NCBI GenBank assembly: GCA_037951165.1
Contig: JBBDHG010000019.1
Span: forward strand, 5,418,001 to 5,482,000
Direction: 5' to 3'
Length of the DNA stretch: 64,000 bases
DNA from: Lophius americanus
Lineage: Eukaryota > Chordata > Actinopteri > Lophiiformes > Lophiidae
Below are positions 23,426 through 35,525 of this stretch, one piece after another. The notes under the pieces were generated by a model, which saw nothing but the letters and a program-made list of their open reading frames with translations, was not told the DNA's origin and searched no databases. Within the stretch, counting starts at the first letter, position 1, and each line of letters opens with the position of its first letter. The position numbers and the translations under genes are program-made.

Positions 23426-25215
23426 ATCCTTTAAAAAAGGGGAACGCGCAGAAAGAAAAAAAAAATCAGAATGACTTAATGTTTTTACTACAATTATTTC
23501 CAATTAATTGCGTTGAGGGTATATTTGTGTATATTTCCAAATGATAGCTGCAGATATTTGTTGCATCCTGCAATCAAAAAGAAAAATTTCCCTGCTCTAA
23601 ATTTAACCCATATCAACATTTCTCTTAAGTGTTTATTCGGAAGAGTTAAACTGCCAGTGCTGCTGTTTTTATGGTTATGTATCCTGCGTATGCAAGAAAA
23701 TCCCTTTGTTATTGCATTTATATTTCTAGATTTTTTATATCCTCAGTTCCACAGCCTTCGCTTCCTGCCCATTCATTTATTCTCCTGCTTCCCTCAAAAA
23801 TGTAAGCAACTCACTTTTGGTTGCCAAGATCAAATCAAGTAGTCCTTCATTCCTAACCAAATGAAAGCAAATGTATCAATCAACCTCTCCTTTATCAGTC
23901 GACTCAGCCAGACCTGTAGCTCCCCGCCCGCCTCAAACATCCCTGAAGGATGCTGACATGAAATCATTCCTCCTCCTACGAGCAGCAGCATCAAGATCGT
24001 ATCGACAAAAATTTTGCTTATCAGGAAAATTGAGTTACTGTGAGGTTCTGGGAGGTGATTATCTTGATCTTAACCTCACATGATTATCTCATCCTTATCA
24101 GCAATGCTTTAATTACATTCACAAATGTCTCCTGCTGCATTCACAGATTAATTCTGACACATCAGCAAACACATTGTTTATTTCTGTGGGCTATAATATT
24201 AGCTTAAAAAAATATTCTTTTTGCAGTCAGCCCAAAAGGAAATGGAGTACCTGAACCAACACGAGGTCTGCACTGCGAATTAGTTGGGATCGGTTTTCTT
24301 GGCAAAAATCACTTTAATGGATGTTAAAATGAATTTTGTAATCCAGAACTTTTTAAACCCTAGATGTCAGGATTTTAGAAACCTCCTGCACTTCTCCAAC
24401 TGCAGGACGAACACAAGGTGTTTTTTAATAGTTAATTTAGATCATGTAAATAGATGTATTTAGAAAATGTATGCAGTTATTTACTCTATCAAACCATAGG
24501 TCAAAGCTTAGATTTGGTAGTGTTATCAGTCACAGCGGGGTGCCTCTTCCCCATGAGAGAGAACCCACCTTTTGACAAATGGAGGACGATCATGCTGATT
24601 ATGCAGCGGAAGAAAAAGCAATGTAGCTTGAAAACCTCGTTATAAATGAAGGGAAGGTTAAGACCGAACTCGAGAAATCTTTGAGAAACTCCAAGGGGAT
24701 ACTATACAATTCAGATGGTGACGTATGGCCACATGGTGTTGAGGTAAGAGAGGCGTTGATGGGAGAAACAGGAGAGACAGCACAGCGTGCCTCCAGGAAG
24801 GGGCCAGGTCACCTACTGGGCAGAAAATAGACGGAAGTAGAAATGAAGCAGAGACAACAAACAAACAAAGATGACACAATTCCCTCAGGTACTGTAAGAT
24901 TTTTAAAACTTTGATATTTTCATGATTTTAATTTTCATGTTAAAAAAGTTTCGCACTGGTCAGGGAAAGCAAAACACTTGAGAATCACTGTTATAATCTA
25001 CCCCTCGTATGCAGCCCTGACTCCTTGAAATAAAATGAAAACATACCATATTTGGAATGGCAAATATGTATAAAAGGTAAAGTACTTGCCGTCCATATTG
25101 CGTTAGAGAAATTGTTTATTTAAATGAATGAAAAACTACATTTATGTTCCATCGTGCCAGAGGTTGGATGGTGGGCGTAGAAATTGAAGCACTTACAACA
25201 GAGCTTAAGGGATGG
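23426..25215. other. Intergenic DNA, no gene seen
   Basis: AT-rich. Around 24080-24220 the sequence is unusually rich in ATTA/TAAT cores and lacks repeats, but this is no proof of function. Confidence 0.5.
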
Positions 25216-25219
25216 GAAA

Positions 25220-25256
25220 CATCAGTATTTGAGTAATTTGTACTCAAATACTGATG
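25220..25256. repeat. Perfect hairpin: 16-bp arms, 5-base loop
   Basis: Left arm catcagtatttgagta (25220-25235), loop atttg, right arm tactcaaatactgatg (25241-25256). No mismatch. Confidence 0.97.
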
Positions 25257-25334
25257 CACATGCCAGTGAATATGATTTCCACATCATGTTAAAAGAACAG
25301 GTAATTGATTGCGATCATGTTCCGCTTATAGACT

Positions 25335-25470
25335 TAGTTATATCCTTGAAAAGTCCGGAATATTATGGAATCGTCATCACTACAGATCCTTTTTGTATAA
25401 TGCCATAACTCAAAAACTATTAGGTCATTTTCCAGTGTTATACCATCTGTTCCACTGATCTGTTTTTGTG
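25335..25470 (-). repeat. TATATCCCC-ended repeat family, copy 6
   Basis: Its left edge on the + strand is tatatccttgaaaagtccgg, the reverse complement of the family's right end, then attatggaatcgtcatc. Confidence 0.85.
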
Positions 25471-26445
25471 GTATTTAATTGCAATAACATCCAGGGGGCA
25501 AGACAGGACTTTCATGGGAGATGCAATTCTATCTTTCAGAAGAATAGAAGCAGCAAATCTCTCAGTAGGAAGAGGAGGTATACAGTGTATTTTTACCTTT
25601 TTTTTTATCAATCCAAAGGTGTTACTTTCTCAGTTTCATAGATAGGCAAAATAAATAAATTGGAGCTGACAGAATCTAGTTTTTACAGTATAAGTGGAGC
25701 TGAAGAAGAGCTGAATGTTTCTTACAGCGGAAAACCTACCCCAAATAGTGAAACTTTTAATTGAAGACAACTAAAGTCTGCAGTGATAGTAAACAGCCAA
25801 ATACCAAGCTTCCCTCAAAGGTTCCACTTTCAGCTAAAGTTAATACAGAAAGAAAAAAATGTTCTTGGAGCATGATGTTTCTTTAAATTTAGATTGAATG
25901 CCACCGATCATGTGATCACACATGGGGATGTGTGTTTCATTTTTCTATGATCGAAAAAATAATTATTATACAATCTGTACATGTCAAGCCCTGCCTCTTA
26001 TTCATTAAAAGGTAATTATTTTGAGATGATGCCAAACTGACTTCAATATACTGTAATAGAAGACTGATAACAACCTAAAAGACGACGTAAACAGCAAAGT
26101 ATCCCCCCATGCGATCATGTTTTTTTAAGACATACATAAACTGCCCTTAATGTAATTGCAGTGTGCAGAATTGTGAATTGTGCATGTCAATATTAAAGCT
26201 AAAATGAAAGTATACATTATAGCATTGGTGAAGAGAAAAGAGAAAACCTTGCAGTTTAATTGGCTAGAACTCTTTATAATTCTCAAACACATTAAGAGGG
26301 ACACACATTTTGTTGAGCATTGCTGGAAAAGCAAAACCTTCTATTGATAAAAGTGAATAAAAAAGCAAAATAAAAAGTTCTGACTTTCTATCAGAACGAG
26401 CAGTAACTTTTTTTAGCAATTTGTGTTACCAGTCTCTTAAGTGGG
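25471..26445. other. Intergenic DNA, no recognisable feature
   Basis: AT-rich DNA with no supported exon or repeat. Confidence 0.55.
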
Positions 26446-27234
26446 ATTAATAATAATAACAATAATAATAATACATTTAATTTATAACACACTTTACATT
26501 TGGATCAAATCTCAAAGTGCTACAAGGTAAAAGCAGATAAAAGCATCAATAAAAAATAAAATAATAATTATATAAAAATATGACCAAAAAGAAGCAATGT
26601 TAATTAAAAGCTATAGGTTCTGCTTAAAAGGAAAGTTTTAAGTCCTCTTTTAAATGTGTCAGTTGTCTGTGGAGCCCTCAGATGGCCAGGGAGGGCATTC
26701 CACAAACGAGGGCTAGCAGAACAGAAGGCCCGATCACCCATGGTGCTGAGCTTAGGAGGAGGCGGTATGAGTGGGTAGAACGGAGGGATCGTGTTGAGGT
26801 CAGTGGGGTGAGTAGTTCTTTCAGGTAGGGGGGTGCATTGCCATGGATGCACTGGTGAGTGAGGAGGGAGATCTTATAATCAATCCTGGTGGAGATAGGA
26901 AGCCAATGAAGGGGATAAAGAACGGGGGTGATGTGTTCGTGTTTACGAACTCTCATCAGGATCCTTGCAGCACTGTTTTGAACATACTGTAGTCTTTGAA
27001 GACTTTTATCAGGGATCCCGATGAGAAGTGCGTTACAGTAATCCAGTCTGGAGGAGACAAACGCGTGGACCAGCTTTTCAGCATCAGTTAAGGTAAGTTA
27101 ACAACAGACTTTGGAAATATTTCTGAGATGGTGAAAGGAGATCTTGCAGATGTGTTTGATGTGGGATACAAAAGTGAGTTGAGGGTTGAATCTTACGCCA
27201 AGGACGGATTCAATAACATAGGGGAAGACTTCCC
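26446..27234 (-). pseudogene. L2-type LINE, C-terminal part of ORF2 and 3' end
   Basis: On the - strand the order from about 27230 down is as follows. First comes a LGVRFNPQLTFVSHI-like stretch after the reverse transcriptase palm. Next is a region at about 27100-26960 with gatggatcc-type connectors. Then comes ITPVLYPLHWLPI with a following KISLLTHQCIHGNAPPYL, and then TMGDRAFCSASPRLWNALP and TFKRGLKTFL, after which the frame stops at 26604. The 3' UTR holds a block ending tacatttaatttataac and a TAA-rich tail. The coding part needs a frameshift between about 26850 and 26680, so it is dead. Only the last third of ORF2 remains. The right side runs directly into Tc1-like DNA. Confidence 0.85.
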
Positions 27235-27466
27235 TCACAATTTCCATCACTGATCCTTGGGCACCCGGACCCAGGGTTGCCTGGTGAACCGGCAACTGGT
27301 GACCCTGTCGCCGGTTCAACAGTTGTCCTTTCTTAGACTGCTTTGGTAGGTACTAACCACTGCAGACCAGGAAACACAGAGACCTGCCATTTCTGATATA
27401 ATCTGATTAAGTAATTCAACTTCACCTTTCTGTGGTTCTAATGTTAATGCTGATCAGTGTGCCCTG
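27235..27466 (-). mobile_element. Tc1-like fragment, N-terminal part of transposase and terminal repeat
   Basis: On the - strand it carries a terminal repeat (cacactgatcagcattaac) and then a block matching the fish Tc1-like transposase N-terminus (ggcgacagggtcaccag). An open frame spanning 27098-27319 is an accidental fusion with the LINE next door. Confidence 0.75.
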
Positions 27467-27694
27467 CTGTTAAGCTATAGAATCATCACAGTGAAATGTA
27501 TACTTTTTATTTTATTTTACTTTTAACAAAATTACTTTTACAGGATTAAGGTGTAACATCAGAGCTAGAAAAAAGCTCACTTTGTTCCAAAATCTTCATA
27601 TTACTGTTACTAATATAAACACCTTCAAATAAATACATATCTTATCACTGTGCATGTGAATATAGTTAAACTAGGCCCACACTTTATGTCATCC

Positions 27695-28335
27695 CCAACA
27701 GCGTGGGTATATCCCCCAAAACGTCCCCAATCCCCTGTGTTGTACAAGCAATCCCTTTGATTAAGCTCCTTAACTCAAAAGCGAAGTTCAGTCCAAAAGA
27801 TAATGTTTTTCATAATAAAGCTCCCCCTAGTTACTAAAGTATGAACTATTAGAGTAAACTATTATACTAGGTAATCTCCTTGAGTTGATTTGTATGCCCC
27901 CAATTGTGGGACCAACCTTTGACAAATTATGGTCTGAAAACCTATTGACATAAAGCTTCCCCTAGTGTCAGAAAGATGCAACCTCCAGTTCTTCCTCACA
28001 CTAAGGTCTATGCTGGTATAGAATTTGATAGTGATCCATGAAACCATGTAGGTTGAATCCAAAGCAACTGGACTTCTGTTTGGGCCTGAACACGTTTCAC
28101 CTATCATCCAAGAGGCTTCTTCAGTTGTCTTGGATGCGAGGTGAAACATTTTCAAGCGGAAACAGAAGTCCAGTTATATTGGATTCGACCCACATGGATT
28201 ACCAGGATATGGATGAATTGAAATCTACACTTATGTGGTCCATGAGACAGATATTGAGTTATAGCGTTAACACGAAGTAATAAGCGGCGATGACGATTGA
28301 ATAATATGTTCAACTTTTCGGGTATATAAAAATGC
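27695..28335 (+). repeat. TATATCCCC-ended repeat family, copy 7, both ends present
   Basis: Left end tatatcccccaaaacgtccc, right end aacttttcgggtatata. The two ends are imperfect inverted repeats. Two half-units lie between (aaagctccccctagttac and aaagcttcccctagtgtc). The element is interrupted by the hairpin element at 28043-28234. Confidence 0.9.
28043..28234. mobile_element. Hairpin MITE-like insertion in copy 7
   Basis: Nested inverted repeats: gaatccaaagcaactggac against gtccagttatattggattc, and gtttcacctatcatccaaga against tcttggatgcgaggtgaaac (18 of 20 pair). The flanks gtgatccatgaa (28031-28042) and gtggtccatgag (28235-28246) are near-duplicates, suggesting target duplication. This hairpin unit is common in fish. 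Confidence 0.7.
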
Positions 28336-28339
28336 ATAT

Positions 28340-29065
28340 TTCTTTCACAGTAAATGTATAGACCTAAAGATAACTGTAATATTGTTGAGAATTTTGTATA
28401 TTTTTACAGATATTCGAAAGGACAATCCAAATATAGAGGATTATGCACACTATTCTGCACTCAAAGTCGTATAATTTCTGCACTAATGTCTTCTGCTTTT
28501 TAATGAGGTACTGCACAGCCGTGGCTCGCCGAGATCTGCGTGCTGACCCAGCACTTATCTACTCAGACTGGATTTAACTTAAAACATTAACTTTGTGATT
28601 AGGCCAATAGATTCTTGCAAAAGTGCCATAAACAAGTGGGCAGATAGTTTATCTTCCATACGTTTCAGTACGAGCATCAATCTTAACACTCCACCAGCAC
28701 AGTGCTAAACTGTAGGGTTTTTTTTAGCCTGTGTTGAATCCAAGGCTTTGGGGAGTAATGCTAGGATCCAATTATCCACATAAGTGCTGTAGGTGGGTGG
28801 TGGTGAAAATTGAAATATGCAAAGAAGAGATGGGGGGGGCAGACAATTGCATTTTTCTTCAAGCCATTTGTTCTCAGCAGGTGTGAAATATTGACAAGAC
28901 TGTTCAATCCAAACCCACTGAATATAGAAATTGGAACTTTCTCCTGAATTTACAAGCGCAAAAATATGACCCTTGAAAGTCGTTAAGAGAGAATAGATTT
29001 AGGGATCTACTGGAAGCGAGCAAATCCCTTTGCTTTTGCTACTTCTCACCTGTTGCTATGCCGAA
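28340..29065. other. Intergenic DNA, nothing recognisable
   Basis: No exon or repeat that I can support. Confidence 0.55.
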
Positions 29066-29069
29066 CAAG

Positions 29070-29167
29070 CACACGGCGCACAGAAAGGCCAGCAGAGGTC
29101 GATTCTTACCCTGTACCTTCTTGCTGTGTGGCAGCAGCGCTAACAACTGCGCCACTGTGCCACCTTT
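29070..29167 (+). repeat. Right part of common fish dispersed repeat
   Basis: It contains cacagaaaggccagcagagg and cttcttgctgtgtggcagc, and ends at gccactgtgccacc. Same family as 19935-20292. Confidence 0.75.
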
Positions 29168-30095
29168 TTGCACATTGGATGTAACACATTTGATGATGGC
29201 CCTTCCTCCTCCCTAATAATAGGAGGAGGATAATATCACATAAGGAAACAAACAAGCACGAAGTGTAAATTGCCAAATTTAATATACTTGTATATAATAA
29301 ACGATAAAACCACCACTGCTACCAACCAATTGTATGACCTGGATCGACTGTGATAAAGGAACTAAAGAGGAAGAACTGGAACCACCGGAAGAGGCGCAGA
29401 GAACAGTTATAAGTTCTTTCCAACAGAGAGACTGCCGTGAAGGTGACAGAGAAAACTATCTGGGTGTATGAAACATAATGAGTTCACAGATGGAGAGCAA
29501 ATAGGTTGAATTTTCTTTTATTCCCTTCTGTAGTATAGATTTAATTTCCCTGTTGAGGCTTGGGATTGGGGAGCAACCAACCAACAGCATTATGTGTGGA
29601 AAAATGTAAGCCAAAATGTTTACATTTTGAGTTAGCTACAATCTTAATAAATATTAAACAACATATTTCTTCAGTAATATTTTTATGGTAGTTTTGTACT
29701 GTTCTATTAGAAGTGGTGAATGGAATCTACAATATTTGCATAGAAATATACTTGCTTGACTTAAACCTTAAACGAATCAATGTGTCAATCTGAAGGTGAG
29801 AACTTTTTTTTTCTTAAACCAGCCACATCCTCTAGTTGGTCTTTTTCTGTCTCTGATTTTGTTTTTGTTTTACTTGAAGGTTAATTGACAGGTAGAAATT
29901 AATGGTTTTTTGTTCTGATTCACAAACTTCCACTTCCATGCAGACATGCAGTACCACAGCCTAACTTGCTACTTCCTGCCAAAAAAATAAGTGCTTGGTG
30001 TAGACTTGTTTGTTTTCTATTTTTTATTTCTTCTTTCTCAACACTTGGCAATGACATAGAAACAAAGCAACACCATTCCTAATGGCTGGTGATTA
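29168..30095. other. Intergenic DNA, nothing recognisable
   Basis: AT-rich. No supported feature. Confidence 0.5.
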
Positions 30096-30245
30096 ATGCC
30101 TCCACCAAGAAGTTTAGGTTTTTCCATCTGTGTGTTTGTCTCTTTGTATGTTAGCAAGACTTATTAAAAACTATTGGACAGCTTTGCATGACTTTGCATG
30201 ATTATACCCAAAGGTAGATTTTATCCATATCTTAGAGACAATTGG
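30096..30245 (+). repeat. CCTCCACCAAGA-type fish repeat
   Basis: It starts atgcctccaccaagaag, then gtgtttgtctctttgtatg, and has attaaaaactattggacag, the usual layout of a short widespread fish repeat. Confidence 0.6.
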
Positions 30246-30807
30246 TCATGTTACATGTGGTGCAATATTTAAAATAAAATAAAATAAATAAGCTGTTTGG
30301 AGCGCTGACGTCACTGTTTGGTGAAAGTGCTCTCTTGAAACTATGTAAGCTTTGGTGTGGTGACCATTTTAATGTTTATCTAAACTCCATCTTTGCACCC
30401 GTGCAAATTGATAATAGCTGGGATCGTTATAGCTTCATTATTTTTCAGCATATAAAGACATTTTTTCCCGAATAAAGCAAACTAATTTATCCTCAATACA
30501 ACAACGATAACATAGGTACTGTTGGGTCGTCGTTGAGGTTTACGCTCTGATTGCTTTTTGTAGTTTTTGTTCTGTTTTGTGACTCTTCTGTCTTCCTATG
30601 AATTGTGTCAAAGAGACATTGATCTTGATTTGTACTTGACCCAAAAAGAGAAAAGATTTCCAGATCTGATGTTACCCAAACAGGTATTGGCTGTAACACA
30701 GATAAAACAGCACCATTGAGCTGGAGTCCTGAATCTGTACTGTTCTAGAATTTATGCAGCAACATAGATATGATGTGCTGCAAAGTGTGCAGATGTGTTT
30801 TTGCCTT

Positions 30808-30968
30808 CGGGTGAGAGGCAGGATATACACCGGACAAGCCACCAGATCATCACAGGGCCGACACCAATCCAAAACTCCCCACAAAAAGATCCCAAGATGT
30901 TAGAGGTGGATTGAACCCATAACCCTGTTGTGCTGAGTTAATAATGCCACCCACCGTGCCACTGTGCT
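30808..30968 (+). repeat. Common fish dispersed repeat, worn copy
   Basis: Starts ggtgagaggcaggatatac, then caccggacaagccacc, and ends caccgtgccactgtgct. Confidence 0.7.
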
Positions 30969-32085
30969 GGATTGATTTAATATCATACAACTAACTTATT
31001 AGGTTCAGCAATCATGAATAAAATATGTATGAAAATGACCGTAATGGTGTCTTTTAACATTATTATTTGCAACGCAAACACTCTCTTTTTATGCATGAGT
31101 CACAGTCAAACCTTTTCATGGATGTGAACATGAACGAGACATTTCCATTAAAAAAATGTGGCATAGCTTGACATAGTCTATTTCTGCGTTTTAATCTATC
31201 CTGTTTTATGAAATCCATACCAATCTCCTCTGCCTCCCAAACAAAAAGAAGCTATTTGGAATTGCAAGTTGCAAAGAAGTCATTCATTTCAGTCATTAAA
31301 TGAAATGTGCATTATCTCGCTCCACCCAAACAAACATTAATCATCGGGTATAATCTCGACAAGTAATCTTCTCTTCCTCCTCGAACTTGCCTGTGAAATA
31401 GATAAATATATTTACAGCGCTCATTCAGTGGAGAGAAGGCATCCTTGCAAAATGATATCATTAGTGCTGAACGATAGCTCCCACAACTGCTGTTTGCTGG
31501 TGAAAAAAACAAGTTGGTGCATTCAATAAGCCGTAGCTCAGGTTCAAAATCAATAATAATATTCTTGGGCAAGTGAGTCTAATGGTTGGAGAATGTCATC
31601 ACCTGCTGGAATCCTTCAGGCAGGCGGTGCACTTGTGCGCTATTGCTAAGAAAATCACAAATCAGTTATACTGAGGGTTTTCTGACATAAAAAACACGCA
31701 CACATAGGAGATGTTTGATCATGGAAGTACAAATAGCAACACTTATTTTTTGTACAATTCTAAGAAAACGATTAGGAAAGGATCCATATTGCCGTCGCTT
31801 TCTAGTCTCAGAAGGGATTGAAATAATCCCTGATGACGACGGTTTCCAGCTCAAGCTCAATGAGAGTTGAGTTGAAACAGCGCCTCAGCCTGATTTCCCC
31901 CCTCGCTGAATCTCTCGCCATGCCAGGTAATGAGGCTGCAGAAGATTAGACATTCAAACACAGTATTTTAGAGGTGACACACAGAAAGCACTGCTTCTTT
32001 AAAGTTGCAAAAGAAAACTTAAAGCCTTGGCATCTTTGCTAAAAGTTGAACTTTCAAACCGAGCATGAGTTTAATATGATGAGGA
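30969..32085. other. Intergenic DNA, nothing recognisable
   Basis: No exon, RNA gene or repeat family that I can support. Confidence 0.5.
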
Positions 32086-32087
32086 CG

Positions 32088-32168
32088 ATGTGTGTGTGTG
32101 TGTGTGTCTGCGGTTGTGTCTACGTGTGAGTGTGTGTTTGTGTGTGCGTGTGCGTGTGTTTGTGTGAC
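32088..32168 (+). repeat. Imperfect TG microsatellite
   Basis: TG repeats with TC, CG and TT interruptions. Confidence 0.93.
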
Positions 32169-32825
32169 AGATTCATACTCAAACAGCAGAGATGGAGCAG
32201 TGCATTGATTTAATATTTAATAACATAGACAGTTAAAGATGAGCAAAGCCTAAAACTGTGCAAAGTATCATAAACATGAGGAAAGAGGAACGTGGTGCAA
32301 CAACAAAGTAGCACAGAAGGAATGGCACTACAAGGACAATATTCTTGATTCTGAATGCAATCACTCTCATTGAAGATATTGGCTCAACATTTTAGATGAT
32401 TTGAGATTTAATAGGACCATAGGTTGGTACGATCTGGTGTTTACATGCGCAAACATACTTGATCAGAATAGCTATATGATGAGCCCAAAGAGTGCTCAAT
32501 ATATGAACAATAGTTTGTTCAGAGCAAATTTGATTGTTTATGTGATACTTTTAGAAACACTTTGATCATAATGCCGGTTTGCTCCGACAGGAAGTAATTA
32601 GAAGGAGAACGTGATCAACAGAGGGCCTTATCGGTACCCCAGAAGTATAACCTTGGCTAAGTCTAACATTAAGTTAGTTGCCGAGGCCGTGTTGTATCTT
32701 TAACTTATCAGAAGTGCCTTATTAGCTCAAACATCATCTAAATAAATGTTAGCGGCAGAGAGTCCTCATCACACTATTCTTCCTGAAAACCCAGATCCAC
32801 ACCATGGTCTGTGACATTCACCAAC

Positions 32826-33335
32826 ATAGTTTAGAAGTTATGTCTGAAGAATTTTTTGATGAATGTTATTTTTTCCGAAAAGTTCCCACTATAGTGAGTA
32901 AAATGTGAACTATCAGGGGGAAACCCCATAAAAGACTCATATGCAAATAATTTGGACTAAATCGGATCAATGGTTGAGAGATTATGGCCCGAAAACTATT
33001 GGAAATAAAGCATCCCATAGTGTCGGAAAGATTCCACCGAGATTTCTCAAAATGAATCCAGTTCATCATCCCACTAATGTCTACGGGTATATAAAATTTG
33101 AGAAATGATCCATGAAATAATTTTTGAGTTATATACAGAAAACATTGTTCTTCGTAAGAAAATCTCCCCCTACTGAGTAAAATATGAGTTGCTAGACTCA
33201 AATATGATACAAGACCAATTTCTTTGAGTCAATTATATACAAATAATTTTGACTAAATTGGATTAGGTTGAGGAATTAAGGGTCAAATGATTTTGAAGAT
33301 AAAGCTCCCCCTATTACGGAAAATATACATATATA
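32826..33335 (+). repeat. TATATCCCC-ended repeat family, copy 8
   Basis: Contains cactatagtgagtaaaatg, atttggactaaatcggatc, ttatggcccgaaaactattg and a third repeat of the half-unit with aaagctccccctattac. It ends without a clear terminus, just left of the copia element. Confidence 0.8.
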
Positions 33336-33369
33336 AATAAATATATATGACATCAATATCTGGACGCGT

Positions 33370-35055
33370 TACAGAACTTGACGAGAAGAAACAAGCAGGA
33401 CAGACCTACAGATGACAAGTATGAGACAGGAGTTGAATATGAATTAAATGTATTATTATTATTATTATATAACAAACGAACAGACTACCCTGAGTGGAAG
33501 GGACAAGGGATGGTTATTGGTCAAGATGGAGCTGTTGTATTTGGAAGACTAGGTGGGATTCTTTATAATGTTCCTCACTCTAGGTTTTGCAAGGTGAACC
33601 TAAAGTTCAGGATAAGCAGACTTAGAAGATGATCCAAAGAAAACGGAAGAAGGTGAGAAAGATAACAACAAACAATGCAACAAGTAGTTCAGATGGCGAG
33701 CAGAACTCAGACAATGAACAGGAAAGCATCGGAGGCAGGGATGGGAATACAGGAGAAGTGTTGCACCTTCCAATGTTGCCAGACATTGGTAGGTGCAACC
33801 CAAGCTACATTGGTAGGTTGGTAGGTGCAGAGCACAATGTGTGTGATAACCTGGTTTCTTTTGCAGATGTGAAGTTAAAACCAGGAAAGACTTTATGAGG
33901 AGGCATGATGGTATTCTACATAAAGCCAGAGTTTTAGGCAGAGCAGACAAAGCTATAGGGGAGCACAAAAGTCGGTATAACCTGCAAATCTTGAACATGA
34001 TGGTAGTGATGGAAAAAAGGAGTCAGTTGATATGTTACGTGTTGACAGTCTTAACATTGAATCAGAACACAGGGATGCTGATGTACTCTTAACAAAAGAC
34101 ATATCATTTGATGAAGCTAAACAGGAAGAAATAAGGAACTGGAACAATAATGATGTTTTTGATGAAGTTGAAGATGCTGGTCAAAAATGTGTCTCCACCA
34201 GATGGTTCTGTTCTCTTAAAGAAACTTCCAAAGGCATTGTGCTTAAAGCAAGATTTTTAGCATGAGGGTTTGAAGAACTTAATATTCAAGATTTACAGAA
34301 AGATTCACCAACCTGTGCATCAGAATCTCTCAGAATGTTCTCAGCAGTAATCTGTCAAAATCAATGGTAAATCTAATCCATGGACATCAAATCTGCATTC
34401 TTGCAAGGCATGGAGCTATCCAGAGAAATTCATATTCGCCCGCCTCCTGAGGCAGACAGTAAAAGTGTTCTATCGGAACTAAAGAAATGTTTATATGGCC
34501 TTGCTGATGCATAGCTAACTGGTCCAACAAAGTGAAAGAAATCTTACTGAGCATAGGTGGTATAATCTCTCAGGTGGATGCTGCAGTGTTTTACTGGTTA
34601 AAATACATTAACTAGTAATGTTACTGGAGTTATTGCATCTGTCATGTAGATTGCTCATATGGGAGAAAAGGGTTACGTTTTTCCTCTCTGTTGGCAATAA
34701 GAATAAGAATGTGGTAAGGAACACTCTCACAGGAGAAACTCTTGCTATGTCAGATGGTACAGACAAAGCTATTATTCCAGCGACACTGTTTTCTGAGTTT
34801 GCAACCGGTAATCTTGAACTCAATGTTCTTCTGTTAGTCTGTGGGACTGACAATCACTCTATGTTACATACTCTTAAGTCAACCAAACAGGTATCAGGTT
34901 GGAAATAAGCAGCATTAAAGAACTCATACAAAGCAAGAAAATCAAGGAGGTAATCTGGTCAGACACTTAAGCTCAACTTGCTGACTGTCTAACCGAAAAA
35001 AGGAGCATCATCTCTGGCTCTTTTGAAAGCACTTAGTGAAGGCTTATGGAATCTG
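33370..35055 (+). pseudogene. Ty1/copia retrotransposon, 5'-truncated pol remnant
   Basis: In order: an integrase C-terminal stretch (WKGQGMVIGQDGAVVF near 33500-33550), a spacer, and the copia reverse transcriptase domain. That domain has VSTRWFCSLKET with a following VLKARFLA (34188-34261), MDIKSAFLQG (34380-34409, holding a catalytic Asp) and LKKCLYGL (near 34480-34503). After this comes an RNase H end with SDGTDKAIIPA (34753 on) and, about 34960-35000, an AQLADCLTEK-like end. In-frame stops and frameshifts break it in several places (for example at about 34262, 34366 and 34514). The gag, protease and integrase core are missing, so it is inactive. The layout resembles the fish GalEa/Zeco-like copia group, which I name from memory. 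It is followed at 35251 by a purine tract and a probable LTR. Confidence 0.85.
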
Positions 35056-35258
35056 GTAAAATAAAAAAAAACTTTGAATGGATCTTTGAAAACACTTGAA
35101 ACTATGTTTGCATAGTTAATATTATGTTCAATTTATGTCCCATCCACTCGGAATAACTGTTGGATGTTAATTAATTATTTTTGTTTATGGCGTTTTGATG
35201 ACTTTGTTTTATGATGTTTAATAAAAGGTTGTTTTTTTCAAAAAGACATAGGGAAAAT

Positions 35259-35525
35259 GTTAACATGTATACCCCCCATGTTGTTCTTTATGGTGAAAGA
35301 GTTCTTACATGTATATCCGGTAAAAGAGTTTCCGAATGTGTCGTGGGACCGGCACATACGCAGTCGGTGTTTAGAGAGTGATGTAATAATATGGCGAACA
35401 TGGAATGTTTTCGGCAGTGAACCATTTAAAGTTGTCAAAGATATATAAACGTCTTGTTTATTAGGTTTAACAGTTGTCACAGTTATTCTCGTTGAGAGTT
35501 ACGTGAGTCAACAGCTGGTTCAACC
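35259..35525 (+). repeat. Probable 3' LTR of the copia element
   Basis: A purine-rich tract (catagggaaaa) precedes tgttaacatg. The proposed end is ggttcaacca near 35525, giving TG...CA and about 267 bases. A TATA-like agatatataaacg lies inside. No second LTR exists in the window for comparison, so the right edge is uncertain. Confidence 0.5.

Noticed and set aside
27098..27319. 73-codon - strand open frame
   Set aside because: It runs across the junction of a LINE remnant and a Tc1-like fragment, so it is a chance fusion.
30304..30320. TGACGTCA cAMP-response-like site
   Set aside because: A single 8-base match with no promoter, exon or conserved context.
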